Of a DNA stretch of 64,000 nucleotides, positions 22,201 to 34,580 are shown in pieces (the first letter of the stretch is position 1; every line of letters starts with the position of its first letter). This stretch comes from Struthidea cinerea (taxonomy: Eukaryota; Chordata; Aves; Passeriformes; Corcoracidae). Under the pieces are notes generated by a model. It was not told the origin of the DNA. It searched no databases and saw nothing but the letters and a program-made list of their open reading frames with translations. The stretch spans positions 2,808,500-2,872,499 of the forward strand of contig VZTI01004400.1 of assembly GCA_013397865.1 (NCBI GenBank), read 5' to 3'. The translations under genes were made by a program, and so were the position numbers.

Positions 22201-22369
22201 AGCGGCATAGAAGTTTCTATCAACGTGATTGTTTAACAGTGTGGTTTATGTGGAAGCTGAGGATAATGACAGATGAGGCATCTCTAGATTTATTCTATGA
22301 CTAGATATGAGATAAAAAACTTAGCCAATCTAGAAGACATATGTAAGATAATGATTCCTTTGAAAGTTA
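19201..22369. other. AT-rich single-copy sequence
   Basis: I see no supported gene or named repeat. A 24-bp perfect palindrome lies at 19767-19790. Open frames such as 21005-21214 lack splice or composition support. Confidence 0.5.
19767..19790. repeat. 24-bp perfect palindrome
   Basis: TCTTCATTATTT is followed directly by its reverse complement AAATAATGAAGA, with no spacer. It is AT-rich, so a chance origin is possible, but two ATTA homeodomain cores sit symmetrically in it. Confidence 0.9.
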
Positions 22370-22420
22370 TGATATATATGTGTGTGTGTGTGTGTGTATT
22401 TTTATATACATATGTATGTA
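22370..22420. repeat. TG/TA microsatellite
   Basis: ATATATGTGTGTGTGTGTGT is followed by a degraded TATATACATATGTATGTA stretch. It is a common dinucleotide repeat. Confidence 0.9.
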
Positions 22421-25370
22421 AGTATTTATGCAGATGAGCAATAAGCAAGGCTGAAAGGCAGCCAGGTTCTCCCAGCTGAGAATTCCCCTGGCTGCCTGCT
22501 TTGGCTGGCACCTTACTGCACTCTGCTCCTGTGTCACAGAGCTGCAAGCACCTTGTCCTTCAGCTGTACTCAGTCGGTGCACGTAAAGAAGCTTTCACTA
22601 GGATTTGGAACAGTGGGAGTCTGTCCTAAGAATCAGTGATCCGTAACTGCCTCCATCATTCAGCCTCCTCTGCACCCCCAAAAACTTTCCAGCTTTTTGG
22701 CTGCCTGTTTTTTGTGGTTCCCGTGGTGTACTGCCTGAGTGACTGCAGAATGGGAATGTATTATCTTCCTGATCGCTGTAAGGTAGAAAAGCTCTGCTAC
22801 TCCTCATATTACACACGGGGAGTTAAAGCCATGCTGTGTTTCTATTGACTTTGAAATGTGTTTGAATTCAAAGAGCCAAATTGGCTGAAGCTATGTCTGT
22901 ATGGCCTGGAGGAGCTCAGGTATGAGCCAGTCCTGATCTCTGCCTCAGATTTCTTGGAGAGGCATCTTGATTTTCCAGATGAGAAGCAAAGTGATAATCA
23001 ACCTGCAGGCAGTGCCCAGGGAATTTTGACTCTGGCCCCAAGTGACAAGGCAGTGTAAATACTGCAGAGATTTAAAAGCCAGGGTTATTACAGTAATTAG
23101 GTGTCCATCATTTCAGCACAGCACAACTAAATTTTATGAGATTTGAACTCAAGAGTGGAATCCAAAGGCCAGAATTTGGGGACAAGACAAAGTTAGGATA
23201 ACCCAGAAATACCATGTTCTGAGGAGTCATTTGAAATTATCTTAAAGGTACTGGTAGCATGTAGGTTTGTCTGAAAACTCATTCTCTTTGGGACTTGCAT
23301 GTCTATACCAAGCCTGCAAGGTAAGCATCTAGACTTCCTCTGAAAGTACTTACAAGTAGGAAGGGAACAAAGTAAACTTTGGTTGTACTGTACCTTCTAT
23401 CCCAATGGCTAGAGCATTCAACCTGCAAATAGGAACCTCTGGCCCTTCCACTTTGTCTCTCTTCAGCTGGAAGTATTTAAAATCATCATCTCTTTGGGGC
23501 TGCCTTTACCATTAGGGTAGCTGGTGGTCTGCTTTGGGGCGTCATCTTCTTGTTGCAGGCTTGAACAGTTGTACTGGAGGTGGAGAGAAGCAGCGTAATC
23601 CTGTAGCCTAATGGTTCAGACATTATGGACTGGGCTGTAAACAATTTGTCCAAAACAAGAGAGGAACTCTGCAGAAGCAAAGTGCTCTGCTCTCTTGGCT
23701 TCCAGGACTTGAGGTGGTGGGCACTCATTTCTGGTTACTTATAGCATTGAATATTGGCATATTCTACCTTTAAGTGTAACTCCAGCCTGACATACTGCAT
23801 GGGATTAATCAATTTACAGAAAAAACAAGATCCACCTCAAACAGTTTCTGAATTTAGTTGAATTCTGTGTTGCATCTGTTGCAGTGGGATTAAAATAACA
23901 GGAGAAGGTGGCTTGTTTAAAAAAAAAAAAAAAAAGGAAAAAAACCTCATCCTTATGGATTTGGTTATCAAAAGTGATTCTAAATGAGCGAAACTTTATT
24001 GACTTGGTCTTTACCTTCCTTAAGCATCCTAATTGCCCTGAGCACTACTGAGAAAGGGAGAGACGTTATGTCTATACCAGCAAACAAAACCGTTCCCAAG
24101 AATATTCCCAGGCCCAGAAGCCAGCTGACATGGACTGACTCACAGGTACCCCAGTAAACAAACACAGCCAGCCTCCAGAGCAGCCCGACGGGATGCAAAT
24201 CCTTTGGTGCTAATGGTCTGTGGGATGTTGCAATTCTGTGCCTGGGAATTGCTTGGGAGGCAGCTAGTTGGTACAGGCCAAAAGCATGTTGGAGACTGCT
24301 CTAATAATTTCAGACCAGTCATATTCCAGTGTCTGGGAGCACTCACAAGTACTGACTGGCATAGACATAGCCTTAGGTTCACTGGTGTATTCCACAAATT
24401 CTTTCCAATTGCTCAGAGATTATAAAGACTGGTGATTATTGGTGAGGGAATATTAAAAATTGAATCTTGATTCAAATGCCTGCTTTGTTGTGAGCCTTTT
24501 TACTTTTGAGAAATACAAATTTATAGTTTGGTTCTGGATTTTTGGTCTTGTAGTATTTGTCTTGTTAGTGTAGCAAACCTTTAAATGTCTCATAGTAATA
24601 TAAAAGAGCTTGAAGATGTCTGCAGGTTTTAGAATTAATTTTGTGGCCTTTAGGGCAAATTTAGGAGTAGACAACTAAATTTGAAGTGCCTTGTATGATT
24701 CTGGATATATAAAAGCAGTCTTCTGTACCGAGTCTTCTCACTCCAATTCTATTTTTTCCTTTGATAAGTTATTTAATTAGAAGATACTATAATTTTAAAA
24801 CTATCATCTCAGAAAACAGCTTTAAAAGACTTTCAGGTTTTTCAAAACACTGCTTCATTTTCTTGTGGAATTAAGTGTGCTTATTATGTAGGAATTGAGT
24901 TAAATTATAACTATGTTCCATATTAACTTGATGCAAAAAAAGTAAAGCAATGGTTAGGTGTTAACAGAGATTGCCTATTTGAATTATCTTAATTTGTTCA
25001 TTATCACATTTTTAAGTCTTCTAATTCCTACTTCCTACTGCCCACTAAACATTTTGTGCTTTAGCTGAGAAGAAATAGATAAATCACCCTGAAGTAAAAA
25101 ACATACTTGTAAACACGCAACACATGAAAAATAACTGTTTGGCCTTTACATTGAATTTAACTTATTTTACCAATTCTTTCAGTCCTTTGATTGCAAATCT
25201 TGTATGAGAGAAAAAAGTTGAGGTTTTTACCCCATCATATATTCTTTTCTCTTGGAAAAGAAAATCAACTCAGCAGAAAGAACACATGAAGAATTCAGCT
25301 TTAACCTGAACAAAATGGTTCCCTTTTTCTCCAAGTTATTTATTCATTCAAGTACCTTTATCTGGGTTGC
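22421..25370. other. Sequence without a supported gene
   Basis: Several chance frames of 60-85 codons occur on both strands, without splice-site pairing or recognisable motifs. A run of 17-18 A lies near 23918. Nothing else stands out. Confidence 0.5.
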
Positions 25371-25482
25371 TCCTTATTTACAGAACTAATTTAAATCCCC
25401 TGATTCCACAAAAGGTCAGACAAAAGCTTCTATCACAGCACTAATGGCCTTCATGTGTCTCTTTGTACTTTTATGGAAGATT
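25371..25482 (+). repeat. Dispersed repeat, copy 1 of a pair
   Basis: It shares TACAGAACTAATTTA, then AAAAGGTCAGACAAAA, then a (T)TCATGTGT-to-ATGGAAG end with a second copy near 26992-27103, in the same order and at similar spacing. The family is not recognised. Divergence is high, so both copies are old. Confidence 0.6.
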
Positions 25483-26991
25483 TTTCAAGCCGTGCTGGTA
25501 AAGGAGCAAGGCCCTAAGAGGATCACTGAGAGTCCTGTGGTCAGTATGTTAACTCACTTTTTTGTGATGAAGTTATGTTTGCATATTTCAAAGACAAAGA
25601 TTTGCAGAAAATTAGCACATGAAACTCTGGTGAGGCAACATAAAGAAGTCAGGATGGAAAGAAAATGGCAGCTTATACTACTGCATATTCTTATTCTTTC
25701 TGGTATCCAACTAATAGAACAGATCTGCAGTCTTAGATGGTGTCAATGTTTATACAGGGTTGCATATACTAACAGAGAAAAGATGGAGTAAATTTGAATT
25801 AATACAAGCATTGTCATTATAAATTAAAAAATAAAGCTAAATAAGCGAGCAGTAAAAAACATTATTCTTCAGTTGTGCTGTATTTTACCATCAACTGAAA
25901 AAATGTGATTTAGAAACTCTTTTGTTTTGCTTTGTTTCAGCATCACTAATTCATTTAAATCCTTCCTTCTTCTACAAACAGCATAGTCTCTGTGCTGTGA
26001 CAGGATATTCTAGTCCTATTCCAAAATATTGTGAGACTATTAGTATAAAGGTAGTGAAAAACGACATAAAAATATGTAGCAAACAAAACTGGGAATGATG
26101 GTTAGAAGAGTCAAGTTTTAGATGTTTTATCTAGCTCTGAATTGTCATTGAACCACCTATTCTAAAATAAATGTCCATAAGTGTGGGTTGAGACAATGTG
26201 CTGCATGAAGTTTTTCTGTGTTATTTCATTGCAGTAAACATGCATAAATAAAATATTATGATTGCCGGTTTTCATGAGCAAAGCAGTTCAATAAATGGAT
26301 CTTTAGGACTGGGAGTAACTCAAGGTAAATAGGTTCGTTTAAGGTACACCATGAGCAGAAGACTGCAGTCAATGTCCTCAATGTGTAAACCTGTGAAGTT
26401 TGGTGTTTTCTTGTAGTCTTCCGACTCTAGGAACTGGTATGTTAAAGAAAATCACCAAATACATGGAAATCATGACACAGGGATGGGTTTGCAGCATTAG
26501 AAATTTGTGTCACTTACTCATGTGTTACCACATCCCAAACCAGCTATATCCATTCTAGCTACGTGGTCATGTTACATCTCCTCAGCTTCGGGAGCCTCAA
26601 TGAATACCAAAAAGTTGTGGCATGTTCTCTCAGCTTCCCACTTAATTGTAAATGCAAGTGAAGGTTGCAGTGGTTGGTGCTAGTTGGCTGGGTTAGAGTG
26701 TGTGGGATCTGTGGTTTGCTGCAGTTTGTAGTTTACAGTCTTCTCCAGGGGAGCTGAGTAACACAGACGGTGTGCATCTGAGCCAGCTGCAGCTTTCTGC
26801 TTTTAATCACAGCTGATGGACAGTTAACTGCAGAGGTTTAACAATGGAAGTAGCCAATGTTGAGGAAAGTCCAGGGACTATAAAAGCAAAGAAATAAAGA
26901 ACGTTTAAAAAAATCTTTTTATAGGGTGAGATGAAGGAAGTACAATTTTCTCTTTAAATTTAGGGAAATTTGATCTGAATTGATCTCTTAC
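25483..26991. other. AT-rich sequence between two repeat copies
   Basis: A 115-codon plus-strand frame begins at 25444 but overlaps the repeat and has no splice, codon or motif support. I see no gene. Confidence 0.5.
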
Positions 26992-27103
26992 TCACAGAAC
27001 TAATTTATACACCACATGTCTCTAAAAGGTCAGGCAAAATCATCTTTCACAAACTTGATAGTTTTCATAAGTTACTATGTATTTTCATGTCCGAAGAGAT
27101 TGT
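26992..27103 (+). repeat. Dispersed repeat, copy 2 of a pair
   Basis: TCACAGAACTAATTTA, AAAAGGTCAGGCAAAATC and TTTTCATGTCCGAAG align with the copy at 25371-25482. The two copies lie about 1.6 kb apart in the same orientation, fitting either a dispersed repeat or an old local duplication. Confidence 0.6.
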
Positions 27104-27702
27104 TGTTGACTCAATACCACACATCCGAAAAACCTCCCTAGTCTATTAAAACCAGGGAAGGGACAGAGAAATACAGTTGCTTCAATGCACAAAATCTGAC
27201 TAAAAATGGAACAGGCATGAAAAGGACTTGATGCAGAAGCTGTAAGATATTTTCTGATCTTGAAAAGGTACCTGATGGAAATTACCTACTGATGAAGTGT
27301 TGCCAGACAAGAAAAGATCGTAGGATTAGCAACGGCAGCTGGAGGATTGGTGAAAGAATGATATGAAAATAGAGGGCAGAGGAAGGGAGAGAGAAGGCTG
27401 TGCAGGCATTTGAAATTTACAGACACCTATTAAATGAGATGACATAGAGGAGAGGTGCATGAATGGGTTGTATGACCTAAAAACCCATATGTCATAGGTC
27501 AAAATGAAGGAAGAGATCACTAGTGGAGGAGGAGCCAAAAACCAGGTGTAAATCACTGAAAAGAGTGGGCAAAGAACAGACAGAAGCAGAAGACTTATTT
27601 TCTGGAAAGAGCAGGAGTAACTGCTAGGAAAGGGGGAAAGTGGAGATAGCCAGGGAACACAGCAGGAGAGATAACAATGTAGTATAGGAGACAGTGAATT
27701 AC

Positions 27703-28094
27703 AGAAATATAAACTTATAGGTTGGAGGGATTTCTGAAAATCATCCAGTCCAGCTGAATAGTTACTTGAATGAGGATTTTTCAGCAGATGAACAGGTCAG
27801 CAATGGCTTTGTCTATCTCAGTCTTGCAAACCTCCAAAGACAAAGTCTGTCTCACTGTCCTGGTGCTGTACCACACTTAGCAAAGACATTTTTTGTAATG
27901 TCCCATTGGAACTTCTCTCACTGCACATTGCTGCTATCTCGCAGCATCTCGCAAAACTGTCTGCAACTACCATGAAAAATTTGTCATCACAGTATTGCCC
28001 CTTCAGGTAGTTGCAGATCACTGTTAGCTCACACCATATTTTCTTCTTCACCAAGCCAAACAAATTTCTCCTCACCTATGTGAGGAGCTATGCC
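27703..28094 (-). mobile_element. CR1 LINE copy, antisense, old
   Basis: The reverse-complement CR1 order is visible on the plus strand. It starts GGTTGGAGGGATTTCTGAAA and ATCATCCAGTCCAGC, then passes CTTGCAAACCTCCAAAGACA and CTGTCCTGGTGCTGTACCAC. The end is CCCTTCAGGTAGTTGCAGAT, followed by TCTTCACCAAGCCAAAC and a CTCCTCACCTATGTGAGGAG stretch. It is well diverged and has no intact frame. Confidence 0.82.
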
Positions 28095-28490
28095 TGTAGC
28101 TTGTCCAGTCAAGTTTGGAATAGCTTCCAAGATGGAGATTCCACAACTTGAATGGGCAGCGTGGTTCAGTGTTTGACCACTGTTCCAGTGAAAATATTTT
28201 TTGTAAGTTTCAGTAGAAATTTCTCTTATTGCCCCTCAGGACCATTGCCTCATACTTTTTTTATGGCATATCAGGAAGAAACTGCCCCTGTGATCTTATA
28301 AGAGCAGGATAGCCCACATTAAACCTCCCTTGTGCAGGCTGAACAAACAGGACTCCCTCACCTCCTTGGTTCCAGCCTCCTAGTCATCTTGCTGGCCCTC
28401 CAGTGGGTTCATTCTGATATGTCCAGATCCTTGTTTTACTGAAAAGCCCTAAACTGAACATCAGCTACAGCCTCTTAATTACAACATAAA
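28095..28490 (-). mobile_element. Second CR1 copy, antisense, abutting the first
   Basis: A new CR1 3' region starts here rather than continuing the previous copy: TTCCAAGATGGAGATTCCAC and TTGACCACTGTTCCAGTG restart the 3'-end order. It then passes GCCCCTCAGGACCATTGCC and TTGTGCAGGCTGAACAAAC to CCTCCAGTGGGTTCATTC. The copies lie head to tail and are similarly decayed. The far edge, near the LTR, is indistinct. Confidence 0.8.
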
Positions 28491-28542
28491 GGAGAAAAAC
28501 CCACTTCATTTTACTTGCTGGCTATACTTTTCCCAGTACAGC

Positions 28543-28940
28543 TGTCGTGGTTTAATCCCAGCTGGCAATGCAGCCTCGTGCAGCCACTCACTCTACTCCC
28601 CAATGGAAGAGAGCGGGAAGAGAATTAGAAGGGTAAAAGTGAGGAAAACCTGTGGGTTGAGATGAAAGTTTAATAGGTAAAGCAAAAGTCATGCGTGCAA
28701 GCAAAGCAACACGAGGAATTCATTCACCACTTCCCATGGGCAGGCAGGTGTTCGGCCATTCCCAGGAATGCAGGACCCAACCACAAGTAATGGTGACAGC
28801 ATCGCTCTGAAAGTCCCCCTCCTTTCTTCTTACCCCCACTTCATGTCGTGTGCTGAGCATGACATGGTGTGGTATGTTATGGTATGGTGTGGCATGGTAT
28901 GGCGTGGCATGGCATGGCATGGCATGGACAAGTATGTCCC
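28543..28940 (-). mobile_element. Avian endogenous retrovirus LTR, 5'-truncated, antisense
   Basis: The plus strand starts TGTCGTGGTTTAATCCCAGC, the reverse complement of the LTR end seen at 3771. It then reads AAGTTTAATAGGTAAAGC (the polyadenylation region) and CACTTCCCATGGGCAGGCAG, and ends near GTGTGCTGAGCATGACATGG. The next LTR part is replaced by a pentanucleotide array. No internal retroviral genes are adjacent. It belongs to the same broad LTR family as 3167-3771, on the opposite strand, but the shared middle part differs, so it is another subfamily or a diverged copy. Confidence 0.85.
28863..28927. repeat. CATGG/TATGG pentanucleotide array, 13 units
   Basis: Thirteen consecutive 5-base units of the form (C/T)(A/G)TG(G/T), the last four being identical CATGG. 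It begins at the GACATGG of the LTR, so it probably grew by slippage from LTR sequence. Confidence 0.92.
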
Positions 28941-28958
28941 CACCACAAACATAAATTT

Positions 28959-29130
28959 AGAAAAACCCAAAAAATACCTAAAACCCCAAAATAAACAAAC
29001 AAACAAAATAAAACCCCAAACCAACAAACCGAACAACAAAAAACCACACAAAAACCCCCCAAAAACCCACCAAACAAAAAAACCAACCAAACAAAAAAAA
29101 CCAACCCACCAAAAAAACCAAAAAAAAAAG
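28959..29130. repeat. A/C-rich low-complexity tract
   Basis: A stretch of about 170 bases made almost only of A and C (AAACCCC, AACAAAC, CCAACC blocks). Openness on both strands here comes from composition and is not coding. Confidence 0.92.
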
Positions 29131-29999
29131 AAAGATGGGTCCATCACCGGATTCTAAGGGCTGGTTTTGGAGGAAGGTTTTGGTTACGAGGGTTCAGTCA
29201 CAGTCACTGTGAGAATTTTTTGTGAGGAATCTGAAAATGGACTCCTCTTAAGTGTTGGAGTGCTGTTCTTCTGCCCTACTAAGAGGAGTTTTAAAATACA
29301 AGCTTTAAGCTGTTCTCATTTTACAGCATTGTTTAAAATATAGTGCAGCTGTACATAAATTACTTCACATTTTGGAAGCAGCCTGGCTGCGGCACGAGGT
29401 TGCTTTGCTTATGCAGTTCAACCTGATGTTTAGAAATTGCTTGCACAGCGGGGGAAGACTGACATGGAGATTCATGTTAATTTCCACACTTGGCAAAGGT
29501 ACAGAGGAAAAAGAAAAATCAGTAAAATAAAAGCACTGTAGTGGTGAGAAGAGCTAAAATGAAATCACAACATCTCATCTAATCGCCTTCCATTCTTTTT
29601 CAGCAGATTTAAAGTATTTAATACCTTGGTGTAATACTGTAATTGCATGGGGAATTACAAAATAAAACAGAGATTGAGGCTAACAAATAAATGCCTCACA
29701 AAATGTGTGCTTCTGTACTTATGTCCCAGTCCTTCTCTGCACTCCTGTCAGATCTGAAACATTTGAGTTCCTCTGTGGAATACAGAGATACTCAGTATCT
29801 CTGCAGTACCTTTCCCAGTGTGATCTGGGCTCCCTTTGCCTATTGGTTCATGTGTGATAAATATGTGCAAAAACCTGTTTTCAACCATAAGCACAAAGAA
29901 AAAAAGTTCTCAGAGCAAAAAATTCTGCCATTAGACTTTAGGAAAGCATCTTGCATTTTAGGCTGTTGTATTTAATTTGAAGGGTATTTTTCCACTGCA
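29131..29999. other. Sequence without a supported gene
   Basis: A 94-codon plus-strand frame at 29691-29975 has no splice support. Nothing else is recognised. Confidence 0.5.
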
Positions 30000-30068
30000 G
30001 TGGAGTCGGAACTAGATGATTTTTGAGGTTGCTTCCAACCCAACCGATTCTATGATTCAATGATATTC
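30000..30068 (+). mobile_element. CR1 LINE 3' tail, sense
   Basis: TGGAGTCGGAACTAGATGAT, then TTGCTTCCAACCCAACC and GATTCTATGATTCAATGATA, is the end of a CR1 element with the terminal repeat. About 70 bases remain. Confidence 0.85.
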
Positions 30069-33000
30069 TAGTCCTGGTTTGCATTCTTGATGCTCCCAAA
30101 TATGTGACATCAACACATTTCATGCTGCTTGTGTCATGATCATTAAACAAAAATAGTAACTAAAACTGATGGGAAGCACAGGCACTGATGGAGTCTGCCC
30201 CAGTACTGATGTTTTACCTCCTGAACCATACATCTGTAGGGGGAGAAAGATATGAAGGAAGGAAATGGCTGTTCAGTTAAGGGACAATGCTGACAGAATA
30301 ACAAATACCTGGGAAATGACCATAATTAAATTTAATATGGGAATTTAGAGCCAGGATTCTGACTGTTTGGAGGGGTGTTATTTTGGACCTGCATTTCAGC
30401 CAAAGTAATGGGATGTGAAGAAAAAAGACAACTGCATTTCAAATTATACTGTTCAGTTCATGTGGTAGAACTTTGGACTTCGTGTAACCCAAAAGGCACT
30501 TGAAAAAAAGTTTTTTTGGCATTTCCACATCAGTTTTAATTGGTGTAAATACAAATATAACACTACCTCATTGAAACTGGTTGGTTTTCATCTTAAAACA
30601 ATAAATTTAGTTTCATTCCTGAAAGGGGGTAGGCAAGGTGGGCAAAAAACAATCTTTATTTTCTCTGGGAAAAGGGTGAGTACTTTTTCCACGTCTGTCT
30701 CAGACACAGCATGGTTGTTCCTTTCCAAAGAAAATTGTGTTTTGGAGAAAAGCTAATCAGATTATCACTCATTTTTCAGAGCAAGCCATTCGGGTAAAAT
30801 GCCCAAAGGTATCCAGACTGGGGCCAATTTTTCCTGAAAGTGGTTAGTATGACACTTTCTTAAAAGGCATAGAATTAAATTACTACAAAAGGAAACTATT
30901 ATATCAGTTGAAACTGTTGATATATAGTCATAGTATCATGATCTTTTGTCTCTTTACACATGTAGTTATGTCATTGATTTTTAAACATTGCATTGGGAAA
31001 ACTGAGTCAGGGTTTTCTTTTTAATAAAACTCAGTGAACCTTCAGGGTTTAACTTCTCCATATAAATAAATCTTATGTGTTACATCACACTTTGGAACCT
31101 CATGACAAAAAAATCTGTTTTATAGTGCTCTAAAACATGCAAATATTACTGAGATTACTGTTCTATAAATGCTTGGAAGGTAAGTTTCTCTGTTTTGGAC
31201 GTAAAGAAGAAATTCATTGCCTTTGGTAGCAGTGGTTAGCCAATATTGAGAGCCTGTCTTCATTAGGAAGAGAAATGGAGAATAGCCCAGTAGTGACAAT
31301 CCTGGTAATTTACAGGAATGTATGCAGCATCCTGTTTTCTAGGAAATAGTCAAAATAATCACTATGAGACAGCGTCTTTGTTCAAAAATCAAAATCTGCC
31401 TGGCTTTCCAGAATTTTTTTCCAAACAGCTCTGCACGTCTTGCTCACAGAGGTATGCCCTTGACACCTCTTGCTTTCTTCTGGGTTTCTACTCGCCTCAT
31501 ATGTATGCATTGGTAATCAGTTTCACAGCCCTCGAGGGACCTCCTCCATCTCTCTCATCTTCTTGAATTGCAACCTCTTTAGTTAGTTACTTAGTTACCA
31601 CTCCCCACAGGGGCCCTTACTTGCTCCTTCCAGTTAGGCTGCTGAAAAGACAGTTTCCACCGCCCTTTTGATTTTGCTTGTCTCTAAGTTAGAGAAAGCA
31701 TCTCTTCTGAGCATCCAAAGTGCCAAACTTTTGCATATTTTTAAAACTAGTATGTGACCTATTGTTTATTGTCCTCATATTTGCTTTGGAGTAATTGTTA
31801 GCCCAGTCCTAACTAAGCACTGGAGGAGGATGGTGGTAGAGCACCCATTCTTTCCCCGTTTGTGTGAGTGCTATCCAACTCCTTTATTGGCTGTGTGGTG
31901 AGTATGCCAGCTCCACAGCTGCAGAGCTTTCTTCATCAGCCACAGCAATAACTGAGCATTTGCCAGGAAGGATGAGGAAGTTTAAGAAAAGGGACTGGAC
32001 ATACCTCAGAAAGATGGGTCCATTCAGATCTCAAATCAAGCAGTCCACAGAAGGCTCTGATGCAGGATGTACCTGGAAATATGGAGACTATTCCTATGAA
32101 ACAGTGCCCTACCCTTGATCAGTTTCTGATGCTATGTCCCTAAGCAACCATGTTGATCTTCTGTCATGGGGCTCGATAGATTTTTGATCTGTCTGATTAT
32201 GTCAATCCCAGTATTCATATAGGAGCAGGAAAATAGGGTGGATTGCATCTGGAAGATAATACCAGATGCACTCAAAGTAGAAAGTAAGTGAACTAACCTT
32301 TGAAATCACTTACGAGAAAATGTTATCATTCTTCATCCCCTGCAGTATTGAAGTCCAGTGCAGCAAAATACTCCAGTTTTTAATGTACAGTCAATGACAT
32401 ATTAGGAGAGATTTCAAATTAATTGTCTTTAAGTGGGGTGTTTGATGGTGTCATGTCTTTCTAGATACGTAATCTGGATTACAAGCAATGGTTGAGACGA
32501 CTCTGGAAATTACGGAGTGAAAATTGCTGTCTAGTGCTCTGCAAGATATTAATTAGGTAATCCTAAGTAGCACCTTTGCATTTGGACTCTGTTACAGATA
32601 CATAGGAAACATGAACAAATTTTTGGGACATAGGAAATTGCCAAGTTGAATTCTCTGTGTGCATTCTCTTACTTCAAGTAAAAGTGAAGCACCCTGTCCT
32701 TTAATTGAGAGAAAAACCACCTAAGATTATATTGTATTTGCAGGAGAGGAGGGATGTGGATATGGTTACCTCAAAGGAGCTGACACACAGCAATTCTTTA
32801 CCCCATGGTACCTTCTTGGTGTGTTAAAGCCTTATGGCTTCAAACTGATATTTTCTTACATTTTGCTCATTAATTCTCTGCACTGAACACACCATATATT
32901 TATTTCTTGAAGTCACTGAGAGAGATGAAGAAAATGATGACATTTTGCAATTTTGACTGCTGGAAGAATTACTAGTGTAATTATTTCGTTTACAATGAAA

Positions 33001-33849
33001 CTTGCAGGAAAGCTGACCTATCACTACTTTGACAAGGTATAATCTCTGTAAAGCTTGTGTCCACCAATGCTAGCATGTATTTGGTTCTCCACTTAGCTGC
33101 ATTTCATTTTTATCCAGCATTTTTTTGCTTAAAATATTTTTAAAAATTTTTTCAGTACCCTACAAATATGATGCACAAGATTAGTCATGGTCACAGTAAG
33201 TCCAGGTTTTGAAACATTTTGACATAAAAGTTGATGCTGCTGAGAATAAATACTTGCAATAAAAACTTCCAGGCAGAACATACCGTAGTGACACTATCAT
33301 GCCAAAGCAATGATTATTTTAGAGGTGATCAAAGTACCACTCATATCTAAGAAGTTCCTGATTAAACAGAAATTTGACACATCCTCAGTCCCCGTATCCT
33401 ACCATAATGTCATGTTAACATTGCCATAAATAACACTCCTGGCACACAATTTCATATTAATATTACTTTATGCTTATATCAAGGGCAGGAAGGAAGGCAA
33501 TTAATTAAGGGTACCTTTATTAATTAGTGTCGGGAGGAGTGACAGACTGCTTAGTGGTGAAGAACATGATATTGAATAGTAAACTTTTGTCTTTTACTAT
33601 AGTTCATGTTTCTAACAAAATAATCAAGAAAATAATGAAGAGAGAAGGAAAAAATAGTCTACAAACTCAGACAGAAAATGCAAAGACACTTCAGGAGGAG
33701 AAAACAAGCAGCAAACACAGAATTATATGGATGGATGGATCAGCAAGCAGTAGGCCAGAAAAAGGGCTGCCCAACAGGCTCAGCATAAGGACTCATTGAC
33801 CCCATGTCATTGCAAGGCCACTTCTTATTATTTAATAATTCAATATTGT
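30069..33849. other. AT-rich single-copy sequence
   Basis: No gene or named repeat is supported. Frames at 31318 and 31864 (82-84 codons) lack convincing splice sites. A short ATGG repeat lies near 33727. Confidence 0.5.
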
Positions 33850-34580
33850 TGAATCTTGGAAAGGTCATGAGAGACATAGCACCAGGGGGACCTCGACAGT
33901 CTGGAGAGCTGGGCCAACGGGAACATAATGAAGTTCAACAAAAGGAAACGCAAAACCCTAACCTGGGGGAAGAATAACCCATGCACTTGTGCACCCTGGG
34001 GGCAGACTGCCTGGGAAGCAGCTTTTCAGAGAAGGTTCTGGGAATGCTGGTGGACATCCTGGAATGCATTAAGAGCACCATCAGCAGGTCAGGAGAGCTG
34101 ATTGCTCCCCTCTGCTGAGCACCAGTGAGAACACATCCAGAGTGCTGTGTCCAGTCCCAGATTCCCCAGTACAGAGAGGCATGGATGTACAAGAGTGAGT
34201 GCAGTGAAGGGCTATGGAAAAGATTAAGCAATTCAGTGAAGTGCTACAAAAATAATTAAGGAAGTGGAGCATCTGACACAGAAAGAGAGACTGAGAGAGC
34301 CTGGAGAAGAGAAGGCTCAGGGATATCATATCAATGAGCATAAATATCTGATGGTTGGGAGTAAAGGATATGGAGCCAGAGTCTTCTCAGTGGTGCCTAA
34401 TGAAATAACAAGAGGCAATGGAACAAGATGAAATAAAGGAAGCTTGCCTTGAACATAAGAAAATATTTTTTACTGTGATAGTAGTGTAGCTTCAGAAGTG
34501 ATTTCCCAGAAAGGTTGTAGAGTTTAAGATACTCAGAAGCCAATGGGACCCTGTCCTGAATAACCTGTTCTAGTTAGCAT
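33850..34580 (+). mobile_element. CR1 LINE, sense, about 730 bp, 3' tail lost
   Basis: The plus strand follows CR1 ORF2 and its 3' UTR: CTGGAGAGCTGGGCC, ATGAAGTTCAACAAAAGG, GTGCTGTGTCCAGTCCCAG, GAGCCTGGAGAAGAGAAGG, then CTTCTCAGTGGTGCC and ACAAGAGGCAATGG. It fades near CAGAAAGGTTGTAGAG to AACCTGTTCTAG. Stops and frameshifts are frequent. The copy begins within the C-terminal part of the reverse-transcriptase frame. Confidence 0.93.

Noticed and set aside
28768..29157. 129-codon plus and 105-codon minus frames
   Set aside because: They consist of the LTR, the pentanucleotide array and the A/C tract; the peptides are low-complexity by-products.
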